Shown: positions 16,286-25,081 of the stretch, piece by piece
Layout: every line of letters begins with the position of its first letter
Numbering within the stretch: the first letter of the stretch is position 1
NCBI GenBank assembly: GCA_964612675.1
Contig: CAZTDD010000016.1
Coordinates: 11,783-75,782, forward strand
Length of the DNA stretch: 64,000 nt
Direction of reading: 5' to 3'
DNA from: CAZTDD01 sp964612675
GTDB lineage: Bacteria; Hinthialibacterota; Hinthialibacteria; Hinthialibacterales; JAKPRU01
Notes under the pieces: model-generated
What the model was told of the DNA's origin: nothing
What the model saw: only the letters and a program-made list of their open reading frames with translations
Databases searched by the model: none
Made by a program: the position numbers and the translations under genes

Positions 16286-16684
16286 TCAGGCGGAATTGGC
16301 GACACGGTTGGTTAGATCAGGGAAGTATGTTTTCTGCCGTATGGTATAAATGAGATCGATGTATTTCTGCTTGATTTCCTGGGATCCCTGTAAGCTGAGT
16401 ATCCGGTTCATTTCCTTCTCAGCCAGTTCATCGAAAACACGCAGGGAATACAGGACTTCGACCGGCTCGCTCATGGCATGCCGTTTGACGATGGCGATCA
16501 GCGCATTGCCTTCCGACTCTTCGAGGGAGAGTTGATTCAATTCCTCAACGAAGCGGCGGTGCTTCTTCCAACGCCGATAATACCAAGTCCCGACGATGAT
16601 GCAGGTACACAGCAGAGCTATCGCTCCGAGGATGCCAAAAACCAATTTCGGGTCGCCCTGGGTTGAGATCCACTCGATACCCAT
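16286..16684 (-). CDS. Small membrane protein under a sigma-54 promoter
   Basis: The 132-residue protein has an N-terminal transmembrane helix (about 17-37), a basic stretch YYRRWKKHRRF, and a helical cytoplasmic domain. I chose the start at 16684 because an ideal AGGAGG lies 7 bases before it; the frame opens 30 bases earlier. The cytoplasmic part (LSLEESEGNALIAIVKRH, PVEVLYSLRVFDELAEKEM and a final IRQKTYF) resembles the helical region before PilZ domains in some membrane-anchored c-di-GMP motor regulators, but no PilZ domain follows. That link is inference. The nearby -24/-12 promoter suggests co-regulation with the flagellar genes. Confidence 0.75.
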   Translation of the reverse strand: MGIEWISTQGDPKLVFGILGAIALLCTCIIVGTWYYRRWKKHRRFVEELNQLSLEESEGNALIAIVKRHAMSEPVEVLYSLRVFDELAEKEMNRILSLQGSQEIKQKYIDLIYTIRQKTYFPDLTNRVANSA

Positions 16685-16763
16685 GATGAGACCTCCTATC
16701 GGAGAGGAGTCCAAAACACCTCCCTGTCCTCCTCAACCCGGCGGGGGCGGCACCACCCGCACA

Positions 16764-16780
16764 TGCAAATAATAGGCCAA
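16764..16780 (-). promoter_or_regulatory. Probable sigma-54 promoter for the 16684 membrane protein gene
   Basis: On the minus strand the sequence TTGGCCTATTATTTGCA keeps TTGGC and TTGCA with GG and GC 10 bases apart, matching the -24/-12 consensus at its most conserved positions. The start point would be near 16753, about 70 bases before the coding start. It is a second independent hit near the flagellar block. Confidence 0.55.
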
Positions 16781-17216
16781 AATTCGCCTTATGCGTTCCC
16801 TTCAACCTATTGCATGTAACATATTTAGATTGTTGAATTTAAGTACAAAGCGGTTTTTCGAAGTGTCGTCACTTTGAGGATTCGATCCGGCAAATCGTGA
16901 CAGATAACACCGAATCTTCTGAGAAATGACCTCTTTCTATGCCTCCCTTTTAGCCATAGTGTATTACCGATCAATAAGATTATAACACAATTTTTACAGT
17001 TTGCCACGGATCGCATCGATCAATTTTTGGTTTCTAGTTTCTAGTTCCTGGTTAACTGACGGACTACTTTCGGCTTGCTATTCAGTATTCGTCACTCATC
17101 GCTCTCTTTCTTCTCTCCTCCCGGCTACTGTAGACTTCTCAGCGCGGTACCGCCAAACTACCTTCTTCACGCAACTGCGTAACTCCATCTGTGTTTAGGT
17201 TTTAAGGAGTAGAACC
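16781..17216. other. Gene-free intergenic region upstream of leuC
   Basis: This AT-richer stretch separates the divergent membrane-protein gene from leuC. It contains a short repeated pattern (tttctagtttctagttcctg near 17031-17052) and a pyrimidine-rich stretch at about 17100-17125. I see no convincing open frame, leader peptide, T-box or terminator. The leuC promoter must lie here, but no single -35/-10 pair stands out. Confidence 0.6.
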
Positions 17217-18512
17217 ATGGGCATGACCGTCACGGAGAAGATCCTCGCCGCACATTGCGGCCGAGATCGCGTTACTCCCGGTGAGAACATCTGGGTGGAC
17301 GTCGATGTATTGATGACGCACGATGTCTGCGGCCCCGGAACAATTGGTGTGCTGAAGAAGAGATTCGGCCCCACGGCTCGCGTGTGGGATCCACAGAAAA
17401 TCGTGCTGATTCCCGATCACTATATCTTTACGGCAGATAAACACGCCAATCGAAATCTGGAGATCCTTCGAGAATTCGCCAAAGAGCAGGGATTGCCTCA
17501 TTTCTACGACGCAGGTACGCCTGACTATAAAGGAGTCTGCCATGTCGGGCTTCCGGAAGAGGGACATACTCGCCCGGGAGAGATCCTGATCGGTACAGAT
17601 TCCCATACCTGCACCGCCGGGGCCTTTGGGGAATTCGCGACCGGTGTCGGCAACACCGATGCGGGTTTTGTCGCGGGAACCGGAAAGATCTGGCTCAAGG
17701 TCCCTCCAACGATGCGATTCGTTTTCGAGGGGACGCCGCCTCCCTACATCATGGCGAAAGACATGATCCTCCATATTATCGGCGATATCGGCGTAGACGG
17801 AGCGACGTATCGATCGATGGAATTCGCAGGAGACGGCGTTCGTGCGCTGAACATGGAAGAACGGATGACGCTATGCAATATGGTGATCGAAGGGGGCGGC
17901 AAAAACGGTGTGATCGAGCCGGACGATGTGACGGTGGACTACGTCAAGGAACGAACCGATAAACCGTTCAACGTGGTATTGAACGATCCCGATGCGCGCT
18001 TTCATTCGGAGCGTGTGTATCAAACCGGCTCGCTTGAACCGACCGTTGCAAAGCCGCATTCGCCTGGAAATCGCTCGACCGCGAAAGAACTCGGCGGTAC
18101 GAAGATCGATCGAGCCTACGTTGGGTCCTGCACCGGGGGGAAGATTACGGACATGCGTGCGGCCGCTCAGATCCTGGACGGCAAGGAGACGCGTGTCGAT
18201 ACTTACGTGGTGCCTGCGACGGTGGAGGTAGAGAAGGCACTGACGACAGAAACGATTAACGGGAAGACGCTGAAGGAAATCTTCGAGTCGGCGGGGGCGA
18301 AAATCGGCCCGCCCTCCTGTGCCGCATGTCTGGGCGGTCCCGAAGACACATTCGGCCGACTCAACAATGCGGAGACCTGCATATCGACGACGAACCGGAA
18401 CTTCCCCGGACGGATGGGGTCGAAGAAGTCGGAAGTGTACCTGGCTTCTCCATACACAGTCGCTGCCAGCGCGATAAAGGGCGTAATCACCGACCCGAGG
18501 GACTATCTCTGA
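17217..18512 (+). CDS. leuC: 3-isopropylmalate dehydratase large subunit
   Basis: The enzyme isomerises 2-isopropylmalate to 3-isopropylmalate in leucine synthesis, using a [4Fe-4S] cluster. At 431 residues it is the shorter LeuC2/homoaconitase-like type. Family motifs seen are LIPDHYIF, GTDSHTCTAGAFGEFATGVG (about residues 122-141), YVGSCTGGKITDMRAAA and PPSCAACLGG, which carry the cluster cysteines. The ribosome site aaggag is 8 bases before the ATG. leuD follows 25 bases downstream. Members of this group can also act on homologous substrates such as citramalate products, so exact substrate use is not proven. Confidence 0.93.
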   Translation: MGMTVTEKILAAHCGRDRVTPGENIWVDVDVLMTHDVCGPGTIGVLKKRFGPTARVWDPQKIVLIPDHYIFTADKHANRNLEILREFAKEQGLPHFYDAGTPDYKGVCHVGLPEEGHTRPGEILIGTDSHTCTAGAFGEFATGVGNTDAGFVAGTGKIWLKVPPTMRFVFEGTPPPYIMAKDMILHIIGDIGVDGATYRSMEFAGDGVRALNMEERMTLCNMVIEGGGKNGVIEPDDVTVDYVKERTDKPFNVVLNDPDARFHSERVYQTGSLEPTVAKPHSPGNRSTAKELGGTKIDRAYVGSCTGGKITDMRAAAQILDGKETRVDTYVVPATVEVEKALTTETINGKTLKEIFESAGAKIGPPSCAACLGGPEDTFGRLNNAETCISTTNRNFPGRMGSKKSEVYLASPYTVAASAIKGVITDPRDYL

Positions 18513-18537
18513 ACATCAGACAAAGCGAGGACCGACC

Positions 18538-19095
18538 ATGGAAGACATTATTGAAGGAAAAGCGTTTGTCCTGGGAGATAATATCGATACGGATCAGATT
18601 ATACCGGCCGAGCATTTAGTGTACGACCTGGACGATCCGGAGGAACGAAAAAACTACGGCCGGTACTGTTTGTCCAGCGTGCCGATGCAGCTCTCGGGTC
18701 TCCCGAAGGGGAATATTCGATTCATGTTGGAAGACCAATATGAGTCGGAGTACCCGATCATCATTGGCGGTGGGAATTTCGGCTGCGGTTCCAGCCGGGA
18801 GCATGCCCCGGTAGCGCTCAACATTGCGGGCGTTAAGGCGGTCGTCGCGGAATCGTACGCCCGAATCTTCTTTCGAAATTCGGTCAACGGCGGCTATTTG
18901 GTACCGTTTGAGTCGGAGGGACGGCTGTGCGACAAGATCGAGACCGGCGATATTGTGCGCATCGATGTGCCTGCGAAGACGTTGACCGATGTTACGCAGA
19001 ATACGACCTATCCGCTCAAACCTCTTGGGGACGTCGAAGACATCCTGCGGGCGGGCGATGTGTTCGAGTACGCCCGGCTGGCAGGGATGATTTGA
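18538..19095 (+). CDS. leuD: 3-isopropylmalate dehydratase small subunit
   Basis: This is the swivel-domain partner of LeuC. The motifs DNIDTDQIIPAEHL near the start and GGGNFGCGSSREHAPVAL (about residues 80-97) are diagnostic, followed by AESYARIFFRNSVNGGYLVP. At 185 residues it is slightly longer than the 160-170 usual for this type, with extra sequence between the first two motifs (about 30-70). It forms an operon with leuC. No other leucine gene is in the window. Confidence 0.93.
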   Translation: MEDIIEGKAFVLGDNIDTDQIIPAEHLVYDLDDPEERKNYGRYCLSSVPMQLSGLPKGNIRFMLEDQYESEYPIIIGGGNFGCGSSREHAPVALNIAGVKAVVAESYARIFFRNSVNGGYLVPFESEGRLCDKIETGDIVRIDVPAKTLTDVTQNTTYPLKPLGDVEDILRAGDVFEYARLAGMI

Positions 19096-19168
19096 ATGAG
19101 TCTGACGGGCGGCAGCTCAACACTGGTGCACCCCCATGCCGGACTTGAGAGGCTAGACGAGACGAAGT

Positions 19169-19182
19169 ATCAACCCCCTCCT
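19169..19182 (+). repeat. Truncated repeat A
   Basis: Fourteen bases (atcaaccccctcct-like) match the left end of repeat A, and the match then stops abruptly. The sequence that follows leads into the transposase remnant, so the repeat may have been cut by that insertion. Confidence 0.5.
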
Positions 19183-19353
19183 GAGCGACTGGGCACATGA
19201 GTAACACTTTTTGTCCAAGGAATTCGGATTTCCATTATTTGCTTGTCTTCCCCTTCTGGATGATCCGAGTATACCGGCAACCGCTAGCCCGGAGGGGAGG
19301 GCTCCGCTGGAGAGCGAGCCGAGCGCCGTGGAGAGTGGCTATATTGAAGAAAC

Positions 19354-19632
19354 ATGGGCGAGAAACGCCCGGATATTCCTTGTGATGTTTTTCTCCGTGA
19401 GGAGGAACGGAAGGCGTTATGTATGTATAGAAAGAAAGATCTGCTTCCGTCCCGTCCTCCTTCTCTGCGAGAAGCGATTCGGATGATTGCGTCTCTGCGC
19501 GGATTTCTGGAGCGCAAGGGAGATCGGGAACCCGAAACCACAACCCTGTGGCGGGGACTCCAACATGTGGAAGCCATCACCGACGCTTATATTATCTTCA
19601 AGTCGGTACACGGGGCACGCGCCAGTCCGTAA
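19354..19632 (+). pseudogene. C-terminal remnant of an IS4/Tn5-type transposase
   Basis: About 85 codons match the end of IS4-family transposases of the Tn5 type. PDIPCDVF..EE..AL, then PPSLREAIRMIASLRGFLER and KGDREPETTTLWRGLQHVE are the usual C-terminal dimerisation-region pattern. There is no catalytic DDE core. A stop codon precedes the fragment in its own frame, and another frame upstream carries a weaker related stretch ending GRETPGYSL, so the gene is frameshifted and mostly deleted. It is not functional. Confidence 0.8.
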
Positions 19633-20022
19633 CCCACGGTCTTACGTGTGAGTAAAAGTTCGCTCAGAGGGAGAATCGAACAATGATTCCATAGAACCCA
19701 GGCCTGCAGCCAGAGTTCCGGTTTCGGGATACGAGCTACTATGGAAAGAGACAAAGCGTCTTGAGACGATACGATGGATGTTCGAGCACGGTCAAAATAT
19801 GAAGAATCAGCGTTTGCCTGCCGGGGAAGATACGACATGTGCAAAGGTATGGGCGGTCGCGGCTTTTGATCATCGTGGGTTAGGGGGTTACGAAAGCGAG
19901 CAGCAAGACGTAGGTTCAGAAACCAAAGGCGAAGAACAGGCTTGTCAAACGTGAAGAAAAACTACAGAACGCTATCAATCTAAAAAAGTCCGAAATGAAG
20001 ACGCAGTCCGAAATGAAGACGC

Positions 20023-20052
20023 TTGACACGAAGGCGGGATAGGTAGTATTGT
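20023..20052 (+). promoter_or_regulatory. Candidate sigma-70 promoter
   Basis: A perfect TTGACA at 20023-20028 is followed after 18 bases by TATTGT at 20047-20052. It would transcribe toward the LysM/M23 peptidase gene with a leader of about 190 bases. The 18-bp tandem duplication ends at its -35 box. Confidence 0.45.
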
Positions 20053-20174
20053 CCTGTGTTTGTCGTTGGAAATGCAGAGTTTACCGTCAAGCGAAGGTCT
20101 TGGGGGACTCGAAAGAGCAGAGTTTCTAGCTGCAACGGTAGTCTTCGCAGTGACTTAGGTTTGACTCTCTCTAT

Positions 20175-20191
20175 TTGGCACGTCTCTTGAT
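20175..20191 (+). promoter_or_regulatory. Sigma-54-like site upstream of the peptidase gene
   Basis: TTGGCACGTCTCTTGAT matches the -24 element perfectly and the -12 element except that the conserved GC is GA. It lies about 57 bases before the ATG. The altered -12 makes it uncertain. Confidence 0.3.
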
Positions 20192-20247
20192 GACTTGTTA
20201 GGTGCATCAGGGTCGGGGTATGAGGTAATTTGCTGCCGAGAGGGCGG

Positions 20248-21585
20248 ATGGCAGACATGGCCCAACACAAAAATGGCCCGCCAAAGAAACGCAGAATAGA
20301 CTCCTCCGGTCAGAGGTTTCTCTCCGAACTGACCCTTCGGGATATTCTCCACGTTCAACGCGACGAGTTTAAGCGCAAACCGTTTTTGAAGTGGCTCCGA
20401 CAGTTTATTCAGGTTCTTTCGAGCTATCTGTTACTGGTTGCTCATGGAACCCTCAGCGACTGGCTTCACAGGCTTTCGCTTACCCCCGTAGCCAAACCAG
20501 CGGCGAACGCGGCACGAACCGCGAGTCTTTTCACGTCCCGCCTGAGCGCAGTGACCCTCAGTACCGGCCTTATATTTGTATTATGTATCGGTCTCGGCGT
20601 ACTCTCTCCAATTGTCTCCCGATCCGGCAGCGATAATACCGACAATCAAAATGAAGTGAGCCTCGGTTCTCTGCTGCTGCCCCCCGGCCAGGAAGACACC
20701 ATCAGCGATGACGATGGGTATGAAATCCCGGATCCCAGCCGGTACCCGGAACCTCCACCCAGCGATTTCAGCGAGATCCCCCTTCCTGATGCCGAAAGCT
20801 ATTCGTACGAATCGTCACAGGACCTTTTGGGGGGCGAACCGGAAGAAAGCCTGGAGTATATCGCTGAAAACCCCGGTCAGATGGACCAGCTCTCCGAAGG
20901 CGCCGATTTTCCCCTGATACCCAGTCCGGCAGCTGTCGCCGATAACCAGGTGGGGCAACCGCGTACAGAAGCCGATACAGAACCGCAGAGTGAATCGAGT
21001 GAACCGAAAGTGATGCGTCATATCGTCTCACCGGGCGAGAATCTCTGGAACATCTGCCGGAAGTATAATCTCAAAATGAACGACGTGATCGCTTATAACA
21101 GTATTCGTAATCCTTCCGAGCTGCGGCCCGGGCTCGAGATTCTTCTGCCGGGAGCTCGAAGCGACGCATCCCTTCAATTCCCACTGGCCAGTATTTCCGT
21201 TTCTTCTGGGTATGGATGGCGAATCCACCCGATTAAACGAAGAAGAATGTTTCACCGCGGTGTCGATCTGCGAGCGAAAAAAGGAACGCCGGTGTATGCA
21301 GCCGCTCCCGGCAAAGTCATGTTCGCACGTCGTAGTCGATATAAGGGCAACACGATCCTGATCGACCACGGGGACGGTACGAAAACCGTTTACATGCATT
21401 TGCAGAGCATGTTGGTGAAACCCGGTACCCGTGTCGGGGCCGGTCAGTTGATTGCCAAGTCGGGGGCAACGGGAAGGGTGACCGGAGCGCACCTTCATTT
21501 CGAGGTCTGGAAAGAAGGCCGCCATATGAACCCGCTCAACGCTCTTCCGGCCATCCCGCGCTCGCGCACTTACGTCAGGCGATAA
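20248..21585 (+). CDS. LysM and M23 peptidase, membrane-anchored cell-wall hydrolase
   Basis: The protein has a basic cytoplasmic N-terminus, a transmembrane helix at about residues 103-124 and an acidic, Pro/Ser-rich spacer. A LysM peptidoglycan-binding domain follows at about 256-301 (HIVSPGENLWNICRKYNLKM). The C-terminal M23 metallopeptidase domain (about 310-430) keeps its zinc ligands: the H and D of FHRGVDL and the HLHFE motif. It should cut peptidoglycan cross-links in the periplasm. The start is uncertain: a TTG at 20230 and ATGs at 20248 and 20257 are all in frame. It stands alone, converging on the next gene. Confidence 0.9.
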   Translation: MADMAQHKNGPPKKRRIDSSGQRFLSELTLRDILHVQRDEFKRKPFLKWLRQFIQVLSSYLLLVAHGTLSDWLHRLSLTPVAKPAANAARTASLFTSRLSAVTLSTGLIFVLCIGLGVLSPIVSRSGSDNTDNQNEVSLGSLLLPPGQEDTISDDDGYEIPDPSRYPEPPPSDFSEIPLPDAESYSYESSQDLLGGEPEESLEYIAENPGQMDQLSEGADFPLIPSPAAVADNQVGQPRTEADTEPQSESSEPKVMRHIVSPGENLWNICRKYNLKMNDVIAYNSIRNPSELRPGLEILLPGARSDASLQFPLASISVSSGYGWRIHPIKRRRMFHRGVDLRAKKGTPVYAAAPGKVMFARRSRYKGNTILIDHGDGTKTVYMHLQSMLVKPGTRVGAGQLIAKSGATGRVTGAHLHFEVWKEGRHMNPLNALPAIPRSRTYVRR

Positions 21586-21609
21586 CGTTCGAGTTTTCTG
21601 CTGTTTTCT

Positions 21610-22905
21610 CTATCCCAACTTCCACGGCTCACGGTACCGGTAATGGAGTAAATCATTGGCAGACCGGTGGTTTGTGATTCGCTCGTTCACCGGATCCCAT
21701 TCGATCCTTGATTCGGTGCTCAACGCGATATTACCGAGATGAGAAAATGTTGTGGAGCGGTGACCGATCTCGATATCGGCGTTCGGCTTTTTGCGCGATT
21801 TGACACAATCCAGGAAATTACGGATATGCCTTCGCGTCAGGTCGCCGTCGGTGGACTTCACCTTCATCGGTTCCATCCGAGGTTCCGGCTTCTCGAACTG
21901 TCCTCCGCGCTCGGGGATGATTTCATACCCATTGGCCTCGGTACCGACATACACGGTGCCGATTGTGCCGCGGAGTTCCGCTTCTCCCGTGCGAAGCGCC
22001 GGATTGCTGCTTGTTTCGTATTGTCCAAATACCATGAGTCGGCCGGACTTGAACTCGAAGATCGCTTCCATTGTATCGGGGATATCGCGCGCGTCGTCGA
22101 CAGCGAACCGACCTCCGTGAGCGGAGATCGACAAAGGCGCTTCTTCGTCCAGCAGCCAACGAATCTCGTCGAAATAATGGACGCCCCAGTTTCCGATCTG
22201 CGAGGAATACGCACTCCACCAGCGGAATTTGTACGGTGCGATGTTTTTGTTGAACGGACGCTCGGGTCGCGGTCCCAACCACAGATCCCAATCGAGTCCT
22301 TTCGGCGGAGGCGAATCGGGGGCCTGCCCGATACCGTCGGGAGCCATGTTGCTGATCCGATAACAGCGAGCGACCGTGACTTTTCCGACCGTTCCGTCTG
22401 AGATCAAGCCGACGAGTTTCGGCAGCATGGTTGATGAGCGCCGATGGGTTCCGACCTGCGCGATTCGTTTGTTGCGCCGGGCGGCCTCGACCATGCGGCG
22501 TCCTTCATAGATCGTAATGCTGAGAGGCTTCTCGACGTAAACATCTTTGCCCGCATCGCATGCTTGAACTGTCTGGATCGCGTGCCAATGGTCCGGCGTG
22601 GCGATAAAGAGCGCGTCAATGTCGTCACGCTCGATCAGACGCCGGAAATCCTTGGTTTGGAGAACATCCCCGCCGACTCGTTCGGCGGCCCTCTCCAAAT
22701 ATCGATCGTATACATCGCATACGGCCACGACCTCCGCGTCCTTCTCTTTGAGTGTCGGGCGAAGAAGTTGATCGCCCCGATTACCGGTTCCGATGAATCC
22801 GACGCGAATACGTTCGTTGGCTCCAACCACTTTGGCGGCCGACGCTGCAACGACCGCTGCCGTTCCCGTTTGAACAAAAGATCTCCGGCTCAGTTTGTCT
22901 GACAT
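21610..22905 (-). CDS. Tat-exported Gfo/Idh/MocA family oxidoreductase
   Basis: The N-terminus carries a twin-arginine motif (SRRSFVQTG) followed by an Ala-rich hydrophobic segment, so the protein is probably exported folded with its cofactor. The Rossmann domain begins RVGFIGTGNRGDQLL and includes VVAVCDVYD. The family motif ATPDHWHAIQ and the catalytic-loop EKPL are at about residues 98-125. The C-terminal domain has the usual sheet. The substrate is probably a sugar or inositol, but the sequence does not say which. A ribosome site gagggac is present. There is no operon partner. Confidence 0.88.
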   Translation of the reverse strand: MSDKLSRRSFVQTGTAAVVAASAAKVVGANERIRVGFIGTGNRGDQLLRPTLKEKDAEVVAVCDVYDRYLERAAERVGGDVLQTKDFRRLIERDDIDALFIATPDHWHAIQTVQACDAGKDVYVEKPLSITIYEGRRMVEAARRNKRIAQVGTHRRSSTMLPKLVGLISDGTVGKVTVARCYRISNMAPDGIGQAPDSPPPKGLDWDLWLGPRPERPFNKNIAPYKFRWWSAYSSQIGNWGVHYFDEIRWLLDEEAPLSISAHGGRFAVDDARDIPDTMEAIFEFKSGRLMVFGQYETSSNPALRTGEAELRGTIGTVYVGTEANGYEIIPERGGQFEKPEPRMEPMKVKSTDGDLTRRHIRNFLDCVKSRKKPNADIEIGHRSTTFSHLGNIALSTESRIEWDPVNERITNHRSANDLLHYRYREPWKLG

Positions 22906-23091
22906 AGTGGGTCCCTCTTGTTGAGATTGATGTAGGTCTGTATTTACATACTGCGGTAGCCCAACAATGTCAATATAGTTGCAGAATGCAGAACAATGGC
23001 ATCCTCGAACTGCGACATTCGATGTTTTGCGAGAAGATCTTCAGAAAGGTACCGGAGAGCGTGACGCTATAGACTTGGTCTAGACAGTCTA

Positions 23092-23105
23092 TTCACACGA
23101 GTGAA
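23092..23105. promoter_or_regulatory. Small palindrome upstream of the 60-residue ORF
   Basis: TTCACACGAGTGAA is a 5-bp inverted repeat with a 4-base centre, about 70 bases before the small ORF at 23175. A second inverted pair (AGACT/AGTCT) lies just upstream. An operator role is possible but unproven. Confidence 0.3.
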
Positions 23106-23174
23106 CACTCTGCTCGGGCTTCCGACACCCGCGCTCGTAACACCGCTGCAATTGATTGGAGGAGACATCGTATC

Positions 23175-23357
23175 ATGAGCGACGTAGACACGATTATCGA
23201 AGAGATCCGTCGCAGTCGCATGTCCGAGGAGTGCGGCCATAACGTGAACGAGTATTTCGAGTATCTCAGGGAATTCAATGAACGATACAGTAAGCAGGTA
23301 AAGAAATATCGTGAATTGTCACGCAGCCCCGGTCAGGTCCAGTCCCTGCCTGAGTGA
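23175..23357 (+). CDS. Small charged helical protein
   Basis: The 60-residue protein has no family I can name. It is charged and helical, with IIEEIRRSRMSEECGHNV and EYFEYLREFNERYSKQVKKY, and has no membrane segment or signal. Support for it being real comes from ttggaggagac 9-10 bases before the ATG, clean codon structure and isolation from other frames. The AT-balanced upstream region has palindromes. The size and SEECG-H pattern could fit a small regulator or an antitoxin-like protein, but no partner is adjacent. Confidence 0.6.
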   Translation: MSDVDTIIEEIRRSRMSEECGHNVNEYFEYLREFNERYSKQVKKYRELSRSPGQVQSLPE

Positions 23358-23524
23358 TGTTCGAACGATACCACGCTCGTCGCTTGATTGACGGGTCATA
23401 TCGCCTACCCTCGCCAAGGATAATTCTTATTTTGAAGGATATCCGTCAGCGGCGTCCTCCCACGCCGCCCCGGTCGCGCGATTCGAGCAATCGGGGCAAG
23501 TCGTAGCAAAGACAGGCAAAACAA

Positions 23525-24523
23525 CTACCTCTTCCGCACCTGAATCTGTCCGTTCGAACTTCGCAGTTTCACCAGCGGTCCCTCGCCCGAACCGATCGAG
23601 CCGGAGATCTTGTGCTTGTCGGGTTCTGTCATCGTGGAGGTAACGGGAAACTCCGTCCGGATCTTCCCGTACCGGCTCTCGGCGTCCAACGATCCCGAGA
23701 ACTCCGAGGGTAATGTTACATCGAGGGCGGCATTGGAACTTGTCACAGTGATCGGCGCAGCGCCCTCCTCGATCCTCACGGTGATCGATCCGTTGCTGCT
23801 GGAGAAATCTCCACTCTTTTCCAGCCGGGCGATTCCTGCATGAATGCTTCCGTTCGTTGTCTTCGCGTGTACGCGACCCGCCACGCGATCCAAATCGATC
23901 TTCCCGTTCGTTGTGATCGCTTCGACATTCCCCTTCCCGCCTCGAACATCAATCGAACCATTGGTGGTCTTCGCTGTAACCGAGGCGTCGGCTCCATCGA
24001 CGAAGATTGCGCCGTTTGTGGTTTGTAGGTCGTTCTGACGGGTCCGACCGCGGACCTCAATCGAACCATTTGTGGTCACGGCGTGAACCCGCCCGTCGGT
24101 ATCGTCCACACGGATGCGGCCGTTTGTCGATTTCAGAACAACGTCCACCCCTCGGGGCGCTTGAATATCGAAACTGACCGACACCTGGACTCCGCGCGGC
24201 GGTTTTGGATGCTGTTTGTAAATCCTGACCTCGTTCCCGGACCGCTCGACTACAATCTCAACTTTTCGAGCGAATTCCTGCGCTTCCTCATCGGAGTATG
24301 CCTGAATCTCTTTCCGTGCATCGACGATCAACTCGTCGATCTCAGTGCCGGCAATTGCTATCGACCCGTTCGTTGTCTCGGCGTCGACATTCTCGACCCC
24401 GGCGGCGTCAACCGAGTGATGAGATTCTTCGACATACTTCACCTTGGGCATATTGAGGCAGCCAGTGAGGGCAACAGCAAGAACGCCGAAAAGGATGAAT
24501 ACCGGAAGGCGGTTTGGGAACAT
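23525..24523 (-). CDS. DUF4097-type repeat lipoprotein
   Basis: The N-terminus is a lipoprotein signal (hydrophobic helix then LTGC, cysteine near residue 22). Residues about 50-330 consist of repeated units containing TTNGSI, STNGRI, TTNGAI, TTNGKI or SSNGSI about every 20 residues, at least nine times. This matches the DUF4097/DUF4098 head-like beta-ladder family. Such proteins are envelope-associated and their function is poorly known. The first repeat follows a charged helical region (DARKEIQAYSDEEAQEF). Ribosome site ggagat. Transcribed alone. Confidence 0.88.
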   Translation of the reverse strand: MFPNRLPVFILFGVLAVALTGCLNMPKVKYVEESHHSVDAAGVENVDAETTNGSIAIAGTEIDELIVDARKEIQAYSDEEAQEFARKVEIVVERSGNEVRIYKQHPKPPRGVQVSVSFDIQAPRGVDVVLKSTNGRIRVDDTDGRVHAVTTNGSIEVRGRTRQNDLQTTNGAIFVDGADASVTAKTTNGSIDVRGGKGNVEAITTNGKIDLDRVAGRVHAKTTNGSIHAGIARLEKSGDFSSSNGSITVRIEEGAAPITVTSSNAALDVTLPSEFSGSLDAESRYGKIRTEFPVTSTMTEPDKHKISGSIGSGEGPLVKLRSSNGQIQVRKR

Positions 24524-24697
24524 GGACGATCTCCTCAGGGCAAAGTGATTTCCTGTGGCACAGTGTGCGTCTATCCAGTTATACGAAACGAGAGACCGAT
24601 ACTTTCATTCTCCACTCGATTATTATTGACTTCGCAATGAGGGCTTCGTAACATCTTCAAATAAAATGACTTATAAACGGAACGCGCAAAAAAGAAC

Positions 24698-24725
24698 TTG
24701 ACAACGGGATAGCTCCGTTTATGGT
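24698..24725 (+). promoter_or_regulatory. Candidate promoter with operator-like inverted repeat
   Basis: TTGACA (24698-24703) and TATGGT (24720-24725) are 16 bases apart. AACGG and CCGTT form an inverted repeat within the spacer. The site is about 85 bases before the hicB-like gene, where autoregulation by an antitoxin would be expected. Confidence 0.4.
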
Positions 24726-24811
24726 GAATTTGAGTTCACAATTCTGTTTTTAAATGGTTATTGCGCGAGTATTGGTGCCGTAACAGAATCTATTGAATAG
24801 AGGAGCAAAAA

Positions 24812-25081
24812 ATGATCGATGCGGTTCTCACAGGATACATCGACGCCGCATTATCCCGCGCCGAATACGACAAACTGGAAGATTGTACTTTCTCGGGACG
24901 AATCCCAGCCTGCAAAGGGGTAATCGCCTTCGCACCTACACTGCGTGAATGTGAAAAGGAATTACAATCCACGCTTGAGGACTGGATTCTTCTCGGTTTG
25001 AAGTTGGGGCATCAACTGCCTGTTATAGATGGATTTGACCTGAATAAGGCACCGACTCATGAGTCAATGGCAGCCATGTAA
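24812..25081 (+). CDS. Orphan HicB-family antitoxin-like protein
   Basis: The 89-residue protein has the HicB partial RNase-H fold pattern. A short strand region is followed by FSGRIPACKGVIAFAPTLRECEKELQSTLEDWI, which corresponds to the usual IPxxPGxxxxGxTxEEAxxxLxExLExWL (shown here in parts: IPACKGV, TLRECEKELQ, LEDWIL). It ends HQLPVIDGFDL. There is no C-terminal DNA-binding domain. HicB normally inhibits the HicA mRNA interferase, but no HicA-like gene lies on either side. Ribosome site gaggagc. Solitary members of this family are common. Confidence 0.78.
   Translation: MIDAVLTGYIDAALSRAEYDKLEDCTFSGRIPACKGVIAFAPTLRECEKELQSTLEDWILLGLKLGHQLPVIDGFDLNKAPTHESMAAM

Larger units (their letters stand above)
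19633..20247. other. Gene-free region with an 18-bp tandem duplication
   Basis: No convincing coding sequence is seen between the transposase remnant and the peptidase gene. At 19987-20022 the unit agtccgaaatgaagacgc occurs twice in tandem. It directly precedes a candidate promoter (20023). An 85-codon open frame on the minus strand has no recognisable features. Insertion-sequence ends could not be defined. Confidence 0.6.
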
